From an uncultured Collinsella sp. (GTDB lineage Bacteria; Actinomycetota; Coriobacteriia; Coriobacteriales; Coriobacteriaceae), in contig URRB01000003.1 of NCBI GenBank assembly GCA_900550195.1, positions 115,264-179,263 on the forward strand: a stretch of DNA of 64,000 nucleotides, written 5' to 3'. The stretch's first letter is position 1, and the number at the start of each line of letters is the position of its first letter. This document shows, piece after piece, positions 8,167-16,520 of this stretch. The position numbers and the translations under genes were made by a program. The notes below the pieces were generated by a model, which did not search any database, was not told the origin of the DNA, and saw nothing but the letters and a program-made list of their open reading frames with translations.

Positions 8167-8341
8167 ACCGGAAAGCTCATCCCGGAATTTACGTCCAGAA
8201 CGGGACGCGCTTTCCCCTAGAGGCCCCAAACGGAAACCGTATCCCAGATTTCGCGCTCAAACTGGGATACGGTTTCCGCTAGCCCCTTCAACCGGAAACT
8301 GCGTCCCGGAATCCGAGCTCAAAACGGGACGCACTTTCCGC
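8167..8341. repeat. Three tandem hairpins of about 50 bases with compensatory arms
   Basis: Units begin near 8169, 8230 and 8290. The middle unit has perfect 17-base arms, CGGAAACCGTATCCCAG and its complement. The third pairs CGGAAACTGCGTCCCG with one mismatch, and the first pairs with a few. The variable centre of each arm (CTCA, CCGTA, CTGCG) is matched by its partner, while the loop keeps a GCTCAAA-like sequence. Just upstream, 8127-8168 holds a 22-base tandem duplication ending GCCCGCCAACCGG. The array lies between convergent genes. Confidence 0.8.
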
Positions 8342-8346
8342 AGCCA

Positions 8347-8706
8347 CTACAGCAGCACCTCGGTCCAGGTCGCTTCCTTAAACCCAGGAATCGCAAAGTC
8401 GTCGCCCACCAGCAGCGGACGCTTGACCAGCATGCCGTCGGTCGCCAGCAGCTCGTAGCACTCCTGATCCGTCATGCCCGCATCCAGACGCGCCTTCAGG
8501 CCCAGCTCTCGATATTTCATGCCCGACGAATTAAAGAAGCGCCGCACCGGCAGCCCCGAACGAGCAATCCAGGTCGCAAGCTCATCAGCCGTGGGATTGT
8601 CCAAAACGATATCGCGATCGATATACTCTACCCCATGTTCGTCCAGCCATGCCTTGGCCTTCTTACAGGTCGAGCACTTGGGATATTCAACAAACAATAC
8701 CGCCAT
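8347..8706 (-). CDS. ArsC/Spx-family thioredoxin-fold protein
   Basis: A 119-residue protein starting MAVLFVEYPKCSTCKKAKAW. The CSTC motif at residues 11-14 and the later KRPLLVGDD segment place it in the ArsC/Spx/YffB family. These proteins have a thioredoxin fold and include arsenate reductases and RNA-polymerase-binding regulators. The Cys-x-x-Cys form and the lack of any ars neighbours argue against assigning arsenate reduction. The start at 8706 follows AAGGAAA; an in-frame extension to 8790 has no ribosome-binding site. Confidence 0.82.
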   Translation of the reverse strand: MAVLFVEYPKCSTCKKAKAWLDEHGVEYIDRDIVLDNPTADELATWIARSGLPVRRFFNSSGMKYRELGLKARLDAGMTDQECYELLATDGMLVKRPLLVGDDFAIPGFKEATWTEVLL

Positions 8707-8828
8707 GGGATTTCCTTTCTTAGAGAAAACAGGTGTCTGGAAAACTGCACATCGACGACCACTCGCGATTGCAGCCGTTATTGTAGTCAATGTCGAAGCA
8801 TAGGCAGTCGCGATGTCTCGTCTTAAGG

Positions 8829-9410
8829 CTAGCGCCTCGCATGGGCGCCGATCGGCCGAGTCACATGGCGCACCAACGCCGCTGCCAGCAATACCAACAG
8901 CATGGCGGTGACATAGCCCGCAGCATCGAATCCTAAATCGATAACGTCGAAATGCCTGCCGGGAACAAAGATCTTATGCACCTGGTCGCCAACGGAGCAG
9001 GCAGCGCAAAAGAGAAACACAGGCACGCAACGGGAACACACACTCCATGGACGCCTGGAAAAGCAGACCACGATCACCGAGGCGAACAATCCGACGAAGA
9101 AAAACTCTACGGTATGGGCAACGCGACGGACGTTCGTGCCCACCCACATGCGAATGGAAGTAAGTCGGCCAGACCGGACATTCGAGGCAGCCGAATCGGC
9201 GCCCCCGATCATTCCGTTCTCTGTCTGGGCTTCACCCGTGGCATCAGCAGCCTGAACGCCCGTAGCCTGACCCTCCACCACACGCGCGGTGGACTCGCTC
9301 AGCAACGACGTCTCCACCGCATTTTGCTCCGTCAGCACCCAGATGCCCGCCAGCGTTGCAACGAACAGAACAATTGCGGTCCATCCGATTATTTGTTTTA
9401 CGCGCGCCAA
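8829..9410 (-). CDS. VanZ-like membrane protein
   Basis: A 193-residue protein with an N-terminal TM (about 7-27), a polar 60-residue loop rich in Ala, Thr and Gly (about 30-85), and three further TMs. The core VRRVAHTVEFFFVGLF and GDQVHKIFVPGRHFDVIDLGFDAAG match the VanZ pattern (R-x-x-AH-x-x-EF, then DE/DQ-x-HQ/K-x-FVPGR and a conserved D). VanZ-type proteins are linked to glycopeptide tolerance but most homologues have unknown function. No van genes are nearby, so resistance should not be inferred. The position 4 Gln of the DEVHQ-type motif is altered here to DQVHK. Confidence 0.82.
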   Translation of the reverse strand: MARVKQIIGWTAIVLFVATLAGIWVLTEQNAVETSLLSESTARVVEGQATGVQAADATGEAQTENGMIGGADSAASNVRSGRLTSIRMWVGTNVRRVAHTVEFFFVGLFASVIVVCFSRRPWSVCSRCVPVFLFCAACSVGDQVHKIFVPGRHFDVIDLGFDAAGYVTAMLLVLLAAALVRHVTRPIGAHARR

Positions 9411-9515
9411 GGGCCAACCTCCTTTTTTGAATATCAGCGAGTGTAGCCCCGAATGGCATCGTCACCGTATCAAAATTTGAATCGCAACAGGAAGCGACAA
9501 AGCGACGCAAAACCC

Positions 9516-10121
9516 CTACCCCGCCTCGCGCATCCAGCGATCGAACGTCCCCACGCACACGCCCAGGCACTTTGCTGCCTGGCTGCGGGTAATATCGCCT
9601 GCCTCATAGCTATCGCGCACCAGCTCAAACTGAGGAGGGCACGGCTTGCGAGGTCGACCGAAACGAACCCCTCGCGCCCGCGCCGCTGCAATTCCCTCCG
9701 CCTGGCGCCGATGGATATTCTCGCGCTCCACCTGCGCCACGTAGCTCAGCAGTTGCAGCACAATATCGGCAATCAGGGTGTTGGTCACATCCGGCGCGCC
9801 GCTGGCCCTAGCGCGCGTGTCAAGCAATGGCATGTCCAACACCACAATGGCAACCCCGAGCTCCTTGGTAATGCGTCGCCATTCCTCAAGAATCTCGGAG
9901 TAATTACGACCAAGTCGGTCGATAGAAAGCACCACCAGCACGTCCCCGTCTCCCAGGACGTGCAACAGCTCGCGATAATGCGGTCGATCGAAGTCCTTGC
10001 CGCTCGCATGGTCGGCATAAATATTCGCTGAGCCCACGCCATAGGCGCCCAGCGCATCCAGCTGCCGATTCAGATTCTGATCGCGCGAACTCACCCGCGC
10101 ATACCCGTACACCGTCGCCAT
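9516..10121 (-). CDS. Serine recombinase (resolvase/invertase family), orphan
   Basis: A 201-residue site-specific recombinase. The N-terminus MATVYGYARVSSRDQNL contains the catalytic Ser of Y-x-R-V-S. SIDRLGRNY holds the catalytic Arg pair, and a C-terminal helix-turn-helix, ITRSQAAKCLGVCVGTFDRW (about 178-197), binds DNA. The length is that of Tn3-type resolvases and DNA invertases. No transposase or partitioning gene adjoins it, so it is an orphan; what it recombines is unknown. The start at 10121 has GCGGGG upstream. A paired-arm repeat (10142-10177) lies 21 bases before the gene and is a candidate target site. Confidence 0.88.
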   Translation of the reverse strand: MATVYGYARVSSRDQNLNRQLDALGAYGVGSANIYADHASGKDFDRPHYRELLHVLGDGDVLVVLSIDRLGRNYSEILEEWRRITKELGVAIVVLDMPLLDTRARASGAPDVTNTLIADIVLQLLSYVAQVERENIHRRQAEGIAAARARGVRFGRPRKPCPPQFELVRDSYEAGDITRSQAAKCLGVCVGTFDRWMREAG

Positions 10122-10141
10122 CTCATCCCCGCTTTCTTGTA

Positions 10142-10177
10142 AACCTGCCAAAAGGGACAGGTTTATTTTGGTAGGTT
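10142..10177. repeat. Paired-arm repeat, family B, copy 1
   Basis: AACCTGCCAAAA and TTTTGGTAGGTT arms surround GGGACAGGTTTA. A close relative lies at 23645-23680, so this is a dispersed family. Confidence 0.7.
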
Positions 10178-10297
10178 TTACCTCTCAAATAGCAGGTAAG
10201 CGGGCGGCCGAGCAGACGGCAAGGTAGCCACTATTCAAATGCGGAGGGCGGCCCCGAAAGACCGCCCTCCGCTCTCTCGCCACGAGTCGGGATTTAG

Positions 10298-12433
10298 CTA
10301 ATGGATAAGCTTAAAGTCCAAGTGTCCACGCGTGGTATTGACGCGCGAGACCTCGATAATCACGCGCTGGCCCAGTTCATAGCGAGTCCCCGTGTCGGCG
10401 CCCGTCAGCGTAAGCGCGTCCTCGTCGAACTCGAACCACTCGTTGCTCAGGCTCTTAATTGAAACCAGGCCCTCGACCTGTGTTAGGTCCAAGCGCACAA
10501 AGAGGCCCATGCTGCTAACCCACGAGACGGTTCCGGCATAGCGCTCACCCAAACGGTCCTCATAGTACTGGGCAATCTTGATCTTTTGCGTCGCATGGCT
10601 GGCGGCATCTGCCGCGCGCTCGGCATCGCTACATGCGCGGCAGATCTGCGGCAGAATGCGCGGCAGCGACTCGCGCCCCTTGCCGATCAGCCGCGGCGTA
10701 CGGACCAAGGCGTCCTTGCCGCCGAGCTGCTCATAGGCCAACTGCAGTTTGAGCACGCGGTGCACCACCAGATCGGGGTAGCGACGGATGGGACTCGTAA
10801 AGTGACAGTAGCACGGCGCGGCGAGCGCAAAGTGGCCCTCGTTGCGCGGCTTGTACAGCGCGCGCTGCATGCTGCGCAGAAGCAGCGTGTTGACGAGCGG
10901 TGCGTTGGCCGTACCGGCGGCAGCATCAACTGCAGCCTGCAGCTCATCGGGGCTCCCCAGGGCAATACCGGCAGCACGGCGATCGTCGATGATGCCTAGC
11001 TGCGCCAGCGCAACGGCGGCACCGTGCAGGCTATCGGGGCTCGGATCCTCATGCACGCGATAGCAGGCCTCGATATCACGGTCCGCCAGCCACTCTGCAA
11101 CGCACTCGTTGGCGAGCAGCATGGCTTCCTCGATAAGCGACGTGGCACACGAACGCTCGCGGGCCACGATCTGCACGGGCACACCGTCCTCGTCCAAGAG
11201 CGCGCGGATCTCGGCCGTATCAAAGTCGACCGAACCGCGCGCGCGACGAATGCGGCGGCGGAGCTCCGCAAGCTCGTTGGCGGCAACCAAAAAATCACCC
11301 AGGTCGACGTTATAGCCGCGGGCTGCCTCTTCGCATGCAAGCCCACGCTCAAGCGCCTCCTCGCGCGAGGCCTCGGCAGCCGCAACATCCTCGGCGGCAC
11401 CCTCCAGCACCCCATACTCCACCGCGCCGGCACGCACCAGCAGCGCCTCGGCGCCGTCATAGTCCATACGCACACGCGAGCGAATCACGCTGGGGTACGG
11501 ATCGTAATGCCGCACGCGACCCTGTGCATCGAGCTCAATGTCAACGGTAAACGCAAGACGGTCCTCGTCAGGGCGAAGCGAGCACAGGTCATTGGACAGG
11601 CGTTCGGGCAGCATGGGAAGCACGCGATCGGCCAGATACACCGATGTCGTACGATGGCGAGCCTCAAGATCGATATGCCCGTCCCAAGCCACATAGTGTG
11701 AAACGTCGGCGATATGCACACCCAGCTTGTAGCCACCCTCGGGCGTGCGCTCCAGCGAAATGGCATCGTCAAAGTCGCGCGCGTCGACCGGGTCGATCGT
11801 GATGACAAAGCGGTCGCGCAGATCGCGGCGGAGCGGGTCCTTAAGCGCCGCGGACACATCGAGCGAAAGCCCCTCGGCCTCGTCTAGCGCGGTCTCGGGA
11901 TGGCTATCGGTATAGCCGTAACGCGCCATCACATATTGAACGCCCAAATCGGGCGCGTCATCTCCGCCAATGCGGCGTTCGATCGTCACGGTGCCCGATT
12001 CCAGGCGCGTCGGGTAGGTCAAAATGCGCGCGACAACGGCATCACCCGGGTGGACACCCAGACGATCCGCCGAGGTATCCTCGGGCAAAATGAAGAAGTC
12101 GGCCTTCAAGCGCGAATCGAGCGGCTCGATCACACCGAGCGGACCGGCGGTCTGGTACGTACCCACCACGCTTATGGCTGCACGCTCAACCACGCCCTCG
12201 ATCACGGCGCGCCGCTCACCGTGCGGGCTGTTCTTAATGCTCACGGCAACGGTATCGCCGTCCATGATCTCACGCTTGCCGCGACCCATGACCTTGTAGT
12301 CGCCATTCTCGGTTATGACATAGGCACTGTGCTCATGGAGCTGCACGCGCCCGGTCAGGCTCGGACGGCGTTCGCTGCGCACCGGCCCGCGCTTATTGCG
12401 AGCTCCACGCTTATGCTTGTTATTGCGCCCCAT
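10298..12433 (-). CDS. rnr: Ribonuclease R (RNB-family 3'-5' exoribonuclease)
   Basis: A 711-residue processive exonuclease that degrades structured RNA and takes part in RNA quality control with tmRNA-SmpB. The order is a basic N-terminus, cold-shock domains (about 25-160), an RNB domain with the metal-binding DPVDARDFDDAIS at 214-226, SPIRRYPDLVVHR in the C-terminal part of RNB, and a C-terminal S1 domain (AGTVSWVSSMGLFVRL region). A final basic extension is absent. The ATG at 12433 starts MGRNNKHKRG. In many Gram-positives rnr adjoins smpB; here smpB is 4 kb away on the same strand. Confidence 0.94.
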   Translation of the reverse strand: MGRNNKHKRGARNKRGPVRSERRPSLTGRVQLHEHSAYVITENGDYKVMGRGKREIMDGDTVAVSIKNSPHGERRAVIEGVVERAAISVVGTYQTAGPLGVIEPLDSRLKADFFILPEDTSADRLGVHPGDAVVARILTYPTRLESGTVTIERRIGGDDAPDLGVQYVMARYGYTDSHPETALDEAEGLSLDVSAALKDPLRRDLRDRFVITIDPVDARDFDDAISLERTPEGGYKLGVHIADVSHYVAWDGHIDLEARHRTTSVYLADRVLPMLPERLSNDLCSLRPDEDRLAFTVDIELDAQGRVRHYDPYPSVIRSRVRMDYDGAEALLVRAGAVEYGVLEGAAEDVAAAEASREEALERGLACEEAARGYNVDLGDFLVAANELAELRRRIRRARGSVDFDTAEIRALLDEDGVPVQIVARERSCATSLIEEAMLLANECVAEWLADRDIEACYRVHEDPSPDSLHGAAVALAQLGIIDDRRAAGIALGSPDELQAAVDAAAGTANAPLVNTLLLRSMQRALYKPRNEGHFALAAPCYCHFTSPIRRYPDLVVHRVLKLQLAYEQLGGKDALVRTPRLIGKGRESLPRILPQICRACSDAERAADAASHATQKIKIAQYYEDRLGERYAGTVSWVSSMGLFVRLDLTQVEGLVSIKSLSNEWFEFDEDALTLTGADTGTRYELGQRVIIEVSRVNTTRGHLDFKLIH

Positions 12434-12510
12434 GGCGCCTCCTAACTATCGATTGCGAACTCCAAAGAGTCTACCCAAATGATTCGCTTTCCTGCCGTCC
12501 CCTAGGGATC

Positions 12511-12544
12511 AAAAAACGGGCCGCCCCATAAGAGACGACCCGTT
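12511..12544 (-). terminator. Terminator downstream of ftsX
   Basis: On the minus strand AACGGGTCGTCTC TTAT GGGGCGGCCCGTT is followed by TTTTG, 25 bases past the ftsX stop. Confidence 0.7.
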
Positions 12545-12568
12545 GGAAGGGATGAATTCCAGGCATGC

Positions 12569-13489
12569 CTACACGCGCAGGTAGCGACGCATGGCGATGG
12601 CAGAACCAAAGAGGCCGATAATCACGCCGACCAGAATCAGCGCAGCATAGGTCACCAGGTAGTACTGCATCGGCAGGGCAAACGACATCCAGCCGATGCT
12701 CTCCTGCAAACGCGGAATCATCAGATTGCGCAGCAGCTCCAGAACGCCGATGGAAAGCAGCGAGCCCAAAATGGCCTGCAGTACGCCCTCGGTGATAAAC
12801 GGGCCACGAATGAAGCCGTTGCTGGCGCCGACCAGACGCATAATCGCAATCTCACGACGACGCGCCGTAATGGACAGGCGAATCGTGTTGTTGATGAAGA
12901 TGAATGCGATAAAAGTCAGAAGGCCAACGAGCACCACGGCGGCGATGCGGATGTAGTTGGTCACCTGGAACAGGCGGCTCACTTCCTCCTGGCCGTACAG
13001 CACGCTCGCGTTGACGTCGCCGTCATCCGCGATCTTCTGGAAATCGGCATCCTTCTTGAGCTTCTTGGCCGTGCTCTCGACCTGAGACGGATCGTCCATC
13101 TCAATCGCAAACGAGGCGGGCAGCGGGTTCTGGCCGTCGAGCGCGCTCATGGTGGCGTCGGCGTTACCCGACATCTTGCTCGTGTACTCGGCCAGCGCGT
13201 CGTCCTTATCCTTATAGGTCACGGACTTGACGTTGCTCCACGTCTTGAGCTCGGCCTCAAAGGCCTGGATGTCTGCCTGATCGGCGTCATCGCTAATAAA
13301 GGCATTAATGACAACCTGATCCTCGACGGTACCGATCACGGAGTTCAGCATCGCGGAACCCATAATGAACAGGCCGATGATAAACAGCGAAAGGAAGATC
13401 GTGATGACGGCGCCGAGCGAGGTAGTCCAGTTACGGAAGAAGTGGCTGATTGCCTCTTTGAAGGAGTAGCCCACGTTAGTTGGTGCCAT
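12569..13489 (-). CDS. ftsX: Cell division ABC transporter permease FtsX
   Basis: A 306-residue membrane protein with the FtsX layout: TM1 at about 25-50, an extracytoplasmic domain (about 55-175), then three TMs (about 180-205, 225-255, 270-298). With FtsE it activates peptidoglycan hydrolases at the division site. The start MAPTNVGYSFKEAISHFFRNW overlaps the ftsE end by 14 bases, indicating coupled translation. No SpoIIB- or RipC-like hydrolase gene follows; the operon ends with a terminator. Confidence 0.94.
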   Translation of the reverse strand: MAPTNVGYSFKEAISHFFRNWTTSLGAVITIFLSLFIIGLFIMGSAMLNSVIGTVEDQVVINAFISDDADQADIQAFEAELKTWSNVKSVTYKDKDDALAEYTSKMSGNADATMSALDGQNPLPASFAIEMDDPSQVESTAKKLKKDADFQKIADDGDVNASVLYGQEEVSRLFQVTNYIRIAAVVLVGLLTFIAFIFINNTIRLSITARRREIAIMRLVGASNGFIRGPFITEGVLQAILGSLLSIGVLELLRNLMIPRLQESIGWMSFALPMQYYLVTYAALILVGVIIGLFGSAIAMRRYLRV

Positions 13490-14696
13490 AGTTGCCGTAA
13501 CCTCCCCTCTCCTGGTCGCGAATAACGTGGCCGCCCTCGAGGGCGATCACGCGACGGTGCATGCTATCGACCATCTCGCGGTCGTGCGTGGCGACGATCA
13601 CGGTGGTGCCGGTGCGGTTAATACGCTCGAGCAGCTTCATGATGCCCAGCGAGATCGCCGGGTCGAGGTTGCCCGTCGGCTCGTCGCAGATCAGCAGCGG
13701 CGGACGGTTGACCATAGCGCGGGCGACGGCAACGCGCTGCTGCTCGCCACCGGAAAGCTGGTCGGGCAGCGAGTCCATCTGATCGGCCAGGCCGACCAGA
13801 CGCAGCACCTCGGGCACCTGGCTGCGAATGACGCCCTTGGGCTTGCCGATGCACTGCAGGGCAAACGCCACGTTTTCGTAGGCGGTCTTTTGCGGCAGAA
13901 GCTTAAAGTCCTGGAACACGGCGCCAATCTGGCGGCGCAGGAACGGAACCTTGCGGTTCTTGATCTTCATGAGGTCCTGACCGGCAACCAGGATGCGGCC
14001 GCTCGTCGGCTTGACGTCACGGTTGAGCGTCGACAGCAGCGTGGTCTTACCCGAGCCGGAGTGACCGACCAGGAAGACGAACTCGCCCGGATAGATCTCG
14101 ATGTTGATGTCGTCGAGTGCAGGCTTGTTGGGCTGTGCCGGATAGATCTTGGTGACATGCTCCATAAGGATGACGGGCTCGACACCGGCCTGCTTGGCCA
14201 TCTTCTTGCGGCTGGCCTGCGGATCGATGGGCGCAAACACCGACGTAAAATCGGGGTTGTTGAGCGCGTTATCGAGGCTTGCGACCTCGGCTGCCTGATC
14301 GCTCTCGACCACCGGGGCAGCAGGCTGCGTGGGGTCGGGAATAGCGGCAAAGAGACCGGACTGCGCAGGCTGAGGAGCCGGCGTCGCAGGGGCCAAGGGG
14401 TCGGGAATGCCGGCCATGGTAGGCTGCGGCGTGGCGGCACCAGCCTGAGGCTGCTCCACGCGAGCGGTCACGGCCTGAACGGGCTCAAAACCCGCCGTGC
14501 CGGAAAGCGCGACATCGCTGGTTGGATTGTAGGCAAAGGGATCGGATGCCGGCTGTGCCTGATCTGCCGGCTGAGCGGGGGCCTGAGCAACAGGCTGGCC
14601 CTCTGAATCCGGAGTGGCGAAACGACTGCCCTGGACGCCTGCCTGCGTCTTGGGGGCATCATCGCCCGCACCGGAGGTACGGAAGTGGTTACCCAC
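13476..14696 (-). CDS. ftsE: Cell division ATPase FtsE with long disordered N-terminal extension
   Basis: The ATPase domain starts near residue 174 (VILMEHVTKIY) and is a typical FtsE: Walker A GHSGSGKTT at 210-218, signature LSGGEQQR, Walker B LLICDEPTGNLDP, and the H-loop VATHD. It powers FtsX. Standard FtsE is about 225 residues; here 173 extra residues precede it, rich in Pro, Ala and Gln (for example QPVAQAPAQPADQAQP) with no hydrophobic segment. The ATG at 14696 follows AGGAGC, and no better internal start with a ribosome-binding site is obvious, although an internal start near the ATPase domain cannot be excluded. Confidence 0.9.
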   Translation of the reverse strand: MGNHFRTSGAGDDAPKTQAGVQGSRFATPDSEGQPVAQAPAQPADQAQPASDPFAYNPTSDVALSGTAGFEPVQAVTARVEQPQAGAATPQPTMAGIPDPLAPATPAPQPAQSGLFAAIPDPTQPAAPVVESDQAAEVASLDNALNNPDFTSVFAPIDPQASRKKMAKQAGVEPVILMEHVTKIYPAQPNKPALDDINIEIYPGEFVFLVGHSGSGKTTLLSTLNRDVKPTSGRILVAGQDLMKIKNRKVPFLRRQIGAVFQDFKLLPQKTAYENVAFALQCIGKPKGVIRSQVPEVLRLVGLADQMDSLPDQLSGGEQQRVAVARAMVNRPPLLICDEPTGNLDPAISLGIMKLLERINRTGTTVIVATHDREMVDSMHRRVIALEGGHVIRDQERGGYGNYGTN

Positions 14697-15072
14697 TGGT
14701 GCTCCTTATCGTCGTGCGTTTAAACTACATGAGCGCTTAATATTTTAGCAGCATTAGCTTTGCTGCACATAAGAAGCATGGCCGTGTTTGGGTCCCTCCG
14801 GCCGGACACAGGGTTACTTTCCAAATCGTCCTCGGACATGTCGGAGCCCCCGCTGCGCGCTTCGCGCGGCAGGGGCTCCTCCGTCCTGCGGAAAGATTTG
14901 GAGAGTAACCCTGTGCCCAGCCTGCGGTAACTAAGGGGTCGCTGCGTTTTGCTTAAGTGCAGCAGCGCCATGCTTGGGGGCTGAATTGAACGTGGCTGGA
15001 ATGGGCCCTTATCCCAATAGAAATCCTGCTTGATACAGCCTCTTCAGAAGTTGCGGTGAAATAGGGACTGTT
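14697..15072. other. Spacer upstream of ftsE with a long hairpin and the left half of a palindromic repeat
   Basis: No gene is supported in this 376-base stretch. It holds the ftsE leader, the 108-base imperfect hairpin at 14808-14915, and at its right end the left arm of a family A palindrome interrupted by the IS element. Confidence 0.6.
14808..14915. repeat. Long imperfect hairpin (about 108 bases)
   Basis: CACAGGGTTACTTTCCAAATC on the left pairs with GATTTGGAGAGTAACCCTGTG on the right, then CGGAGCCCC pairs with GGGGCTCC, around a CGCGCTTCGCGCG-like tip. It could be a structured RNA or a miniature mobile element; nothing in the sequence decides. Confidence 0.65.
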
Positions 15073-16371
15073 GGGGGTGCGGACAGAAAGTTGGACCGCG
15101 GGGCGGTCCGGACTGGAGGTTCGCATGTACAGCAGGGAGAAGGTCGAGCTCTTCCTCCTGGCGACGGAGGACGGCATGGGGCCCACCGCCGCCGCGGAGT
15201 TCGCGGGGGTCACGGTGAGCGCGGCCAAGAAGTGGGCGACGGGGCACCTCCCGCGCAGCTACACCGGCGGGGGCTGTAGAATCGTGGCGAGGAAACCGCC
15301 ACGGAAGGAGGCCAGCTTGGGCCCCGACAAGTCGACCTACGCCCCGCCCGCGACCGGCCCGCTCGCCGGGCTCAACGAGGACCAGATAGAGAACCTGCTG
15401 CTCGGGGCGGTGTTGGCCGACCTAAAGGCGGAAGGGTGGGACCCGGCTTCGATCTCGAACAGGAGCAAGTGCGAGCTCGGCGAGAGATTGAGGCGGGCGA
15501 CCGCCCTGCCCCTCCGCTCGATCACAGGTTTCTTGAGGATATCGAAGAGCTCCTATGAGTACTGGAGGCCCCGCGTCGCCGCGCCGCGCGACCGCGACGC
15601 CGACATACGCGGCCGCGTGGTGCGCATCTTCCGCGAGGGCTCGGGGCGCTGGGGGTACCGCACCGTCTGGGCGCGCCTGCGCCGCGAGGGCGTCCGCGCC
15701 AGCGAGAAGCGCGTGGCCCGCGTGATGCGCGAGGAGGGCCTCGAGGTCGTCTACAACAAGAGGCGCGCCCGGGGCTACAGCTCCTACGCCGGCGAGGTCT
15801 CCAAGGCGCCGGAGAACCTCGTGAACAGGAATTTCCGCGCCGACGGGCCCAACCGGCTGTGGCTCACCGACATCACCGAGTTCAGGCTCCCGGGCGGCGA
15901 GAAGGTCTACCTGAGCCCGGTCATCGACTGCTTCGACGGGATGCCCGTCGCCTGGTCGGTCGGGCTGCACCCCGACAAGCGCCTCGCGAACTCGAGCCTG
16001 CTCAAGGCCTGCGCGGCGAGGCCGGCGGGCGCGCGCACGACGATCCACTCGGACCGGGGCGGCCACTACCGCTGGCCGGAGTGGATCGGGATCTGCGAGG
16101 AGAACGGCCTGGTCAGGAGCGTGTCCGCGAAGGGCTGCAGCCCGGACAACTCGGCCTGCGAGGGCTTCTTCGGGCGCCTCAAGAACGAGTTCTTCCGCTA
16201 TAGGGACTGGGAGGGCGTGACGGCCGAGGAGTTCATGGGGAGGCTCGAGGCCTACCTCGTGTACTATCGTGAGGAGCGGATCAAGAAGTCCCTCGGGTGG
16301 CTGAGCCCGATGGAGTACCGCAGGAAGCTTGGATACGCCTAGGCGCGGTCCAAGAAATCGTCCGCACCCCC
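15073..16371 (+). mobile_element. IS3-family insertion sequence (about 1299 bp)
   Basis: The ends GGGGGTGCGGAC and GTCCGCACCCCC are perfect 12-base terminal inverted repeats; symmetry resumes further in with TGGACCGCG and CGCGGTCCA. The flanking GTT (15070-15072 and 16372-16374) is a 3-base target duplication, as expected for IS3 elements. The element carries one transposase gene and looks intact. Confidence 0.9.
15125..16342 (+). CDS. IS3-family transposase, single-frame
   Basis: A 405-residue DDE transposase. An N-terminal helix-turn-helix-like region (about 1-50) corresponds to OrfA. The HTH_21-like segment and rve integrase core follow, with catalytic D in WLTDITEF, D in HSDRGGHYRW and E in CEGFFGRLKNE, then YREERIKKSLGWLSPMEYR, the usual IS3 C-terminal motif. 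Most IS3 elements need a -1 frameshift between orfA and orfB; here both parts lie in one frame. The ATG at 15125 follows GGAGG. All catalytic residues are present, so it may be active. Confidence 0.92.
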   Translation: MYSREKVELFLLATEDGMGPTAAAEFAGVTVSAAKKWATGHLPRSYTGGGCRIVARKPPRKEASLGPDKSTYAPPATGPLAGLNEDQIENLLLGAVLADLKAEGWDPASISNRSKCELGERLRRATALPLRSITGFLRISKSSYEYWRPRVAAPRDRDADIRGRVVRIFREGSGRWGYRTVWARLRREGVRASEKRVARVMREEGLEVVYNKRRARGYSSYAGEVSKAPENLVNRNFRADGPNRLWLTDITEFRLPGGEKVYLSPVIDCFDGMPVAWSVGLHPDKRLANSSLLKACAARPAGARTTIHSDRGGHYRWPEWIGICEENGLVRSVSAKGCSPDNSACEGFFGRLKNEFFRYRDWEGVTAEEFMGRLEAYLVYYREERIKKSLGWLSPMEYRRKLGYA

Positions 16372-16418
16372 GTTTTAGCAGTTAAAAGCCCTAATCAGTC
16401 CTTATTTCACCGCAACTG

Positions 16419-16450
16419 AAACAGGGGCGCTCTCCAAGAGAGCGCCCCTG
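16419..16450 (-). terminator. Terminator downstream of the transketolase genes
   Basis: On the minus strand CAGGGGCGCTCTC TTGG AGAGCGCCCCTG is followed by TTTC. Between it and the gene, 16460-16502 holds a direct repeat of CTGGCGAAGCAGT. Confidence 0.75.
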
Positions 16451-16520
16451 CCGGGTTTCCATAGTACTGGCGAAGCAGTTTTATAGTTCTGGCGAAGCAG
16501 TCCTTGAGATCCGTCTTGCC

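Larger units (their letters stand above)
15049..16417. repeat. Palindromic element, family A, copy 2, split by an IS insertion
   Basis: The left arm (15049-15070, AGTTGCGGTGAAATAGGG...) and the right arm (16396-16417, ending TTTCACCGCAACT) are complementary at 21 of 22 positions but lie 1.3 kb apart. Removing 15073-16371 and one copy of the GTT duplication restores a 68-base element like that at 5721-5787. Confidence 0.85.

Noticed and set aside
8347..8706. Arsenate reductase arsC
   Set aside because: The CSTC motif is shared with Spx/YffB proteins, and no arsenic genes adjoin it; a functional symbol is not justified.
8829..9410. Glycopeptide resistance gene vanZ
   Set aside because: Only the VanZ-like fold is supported; no vanHAX genes are present and most VanZ-like proteins are not resistance determinants.
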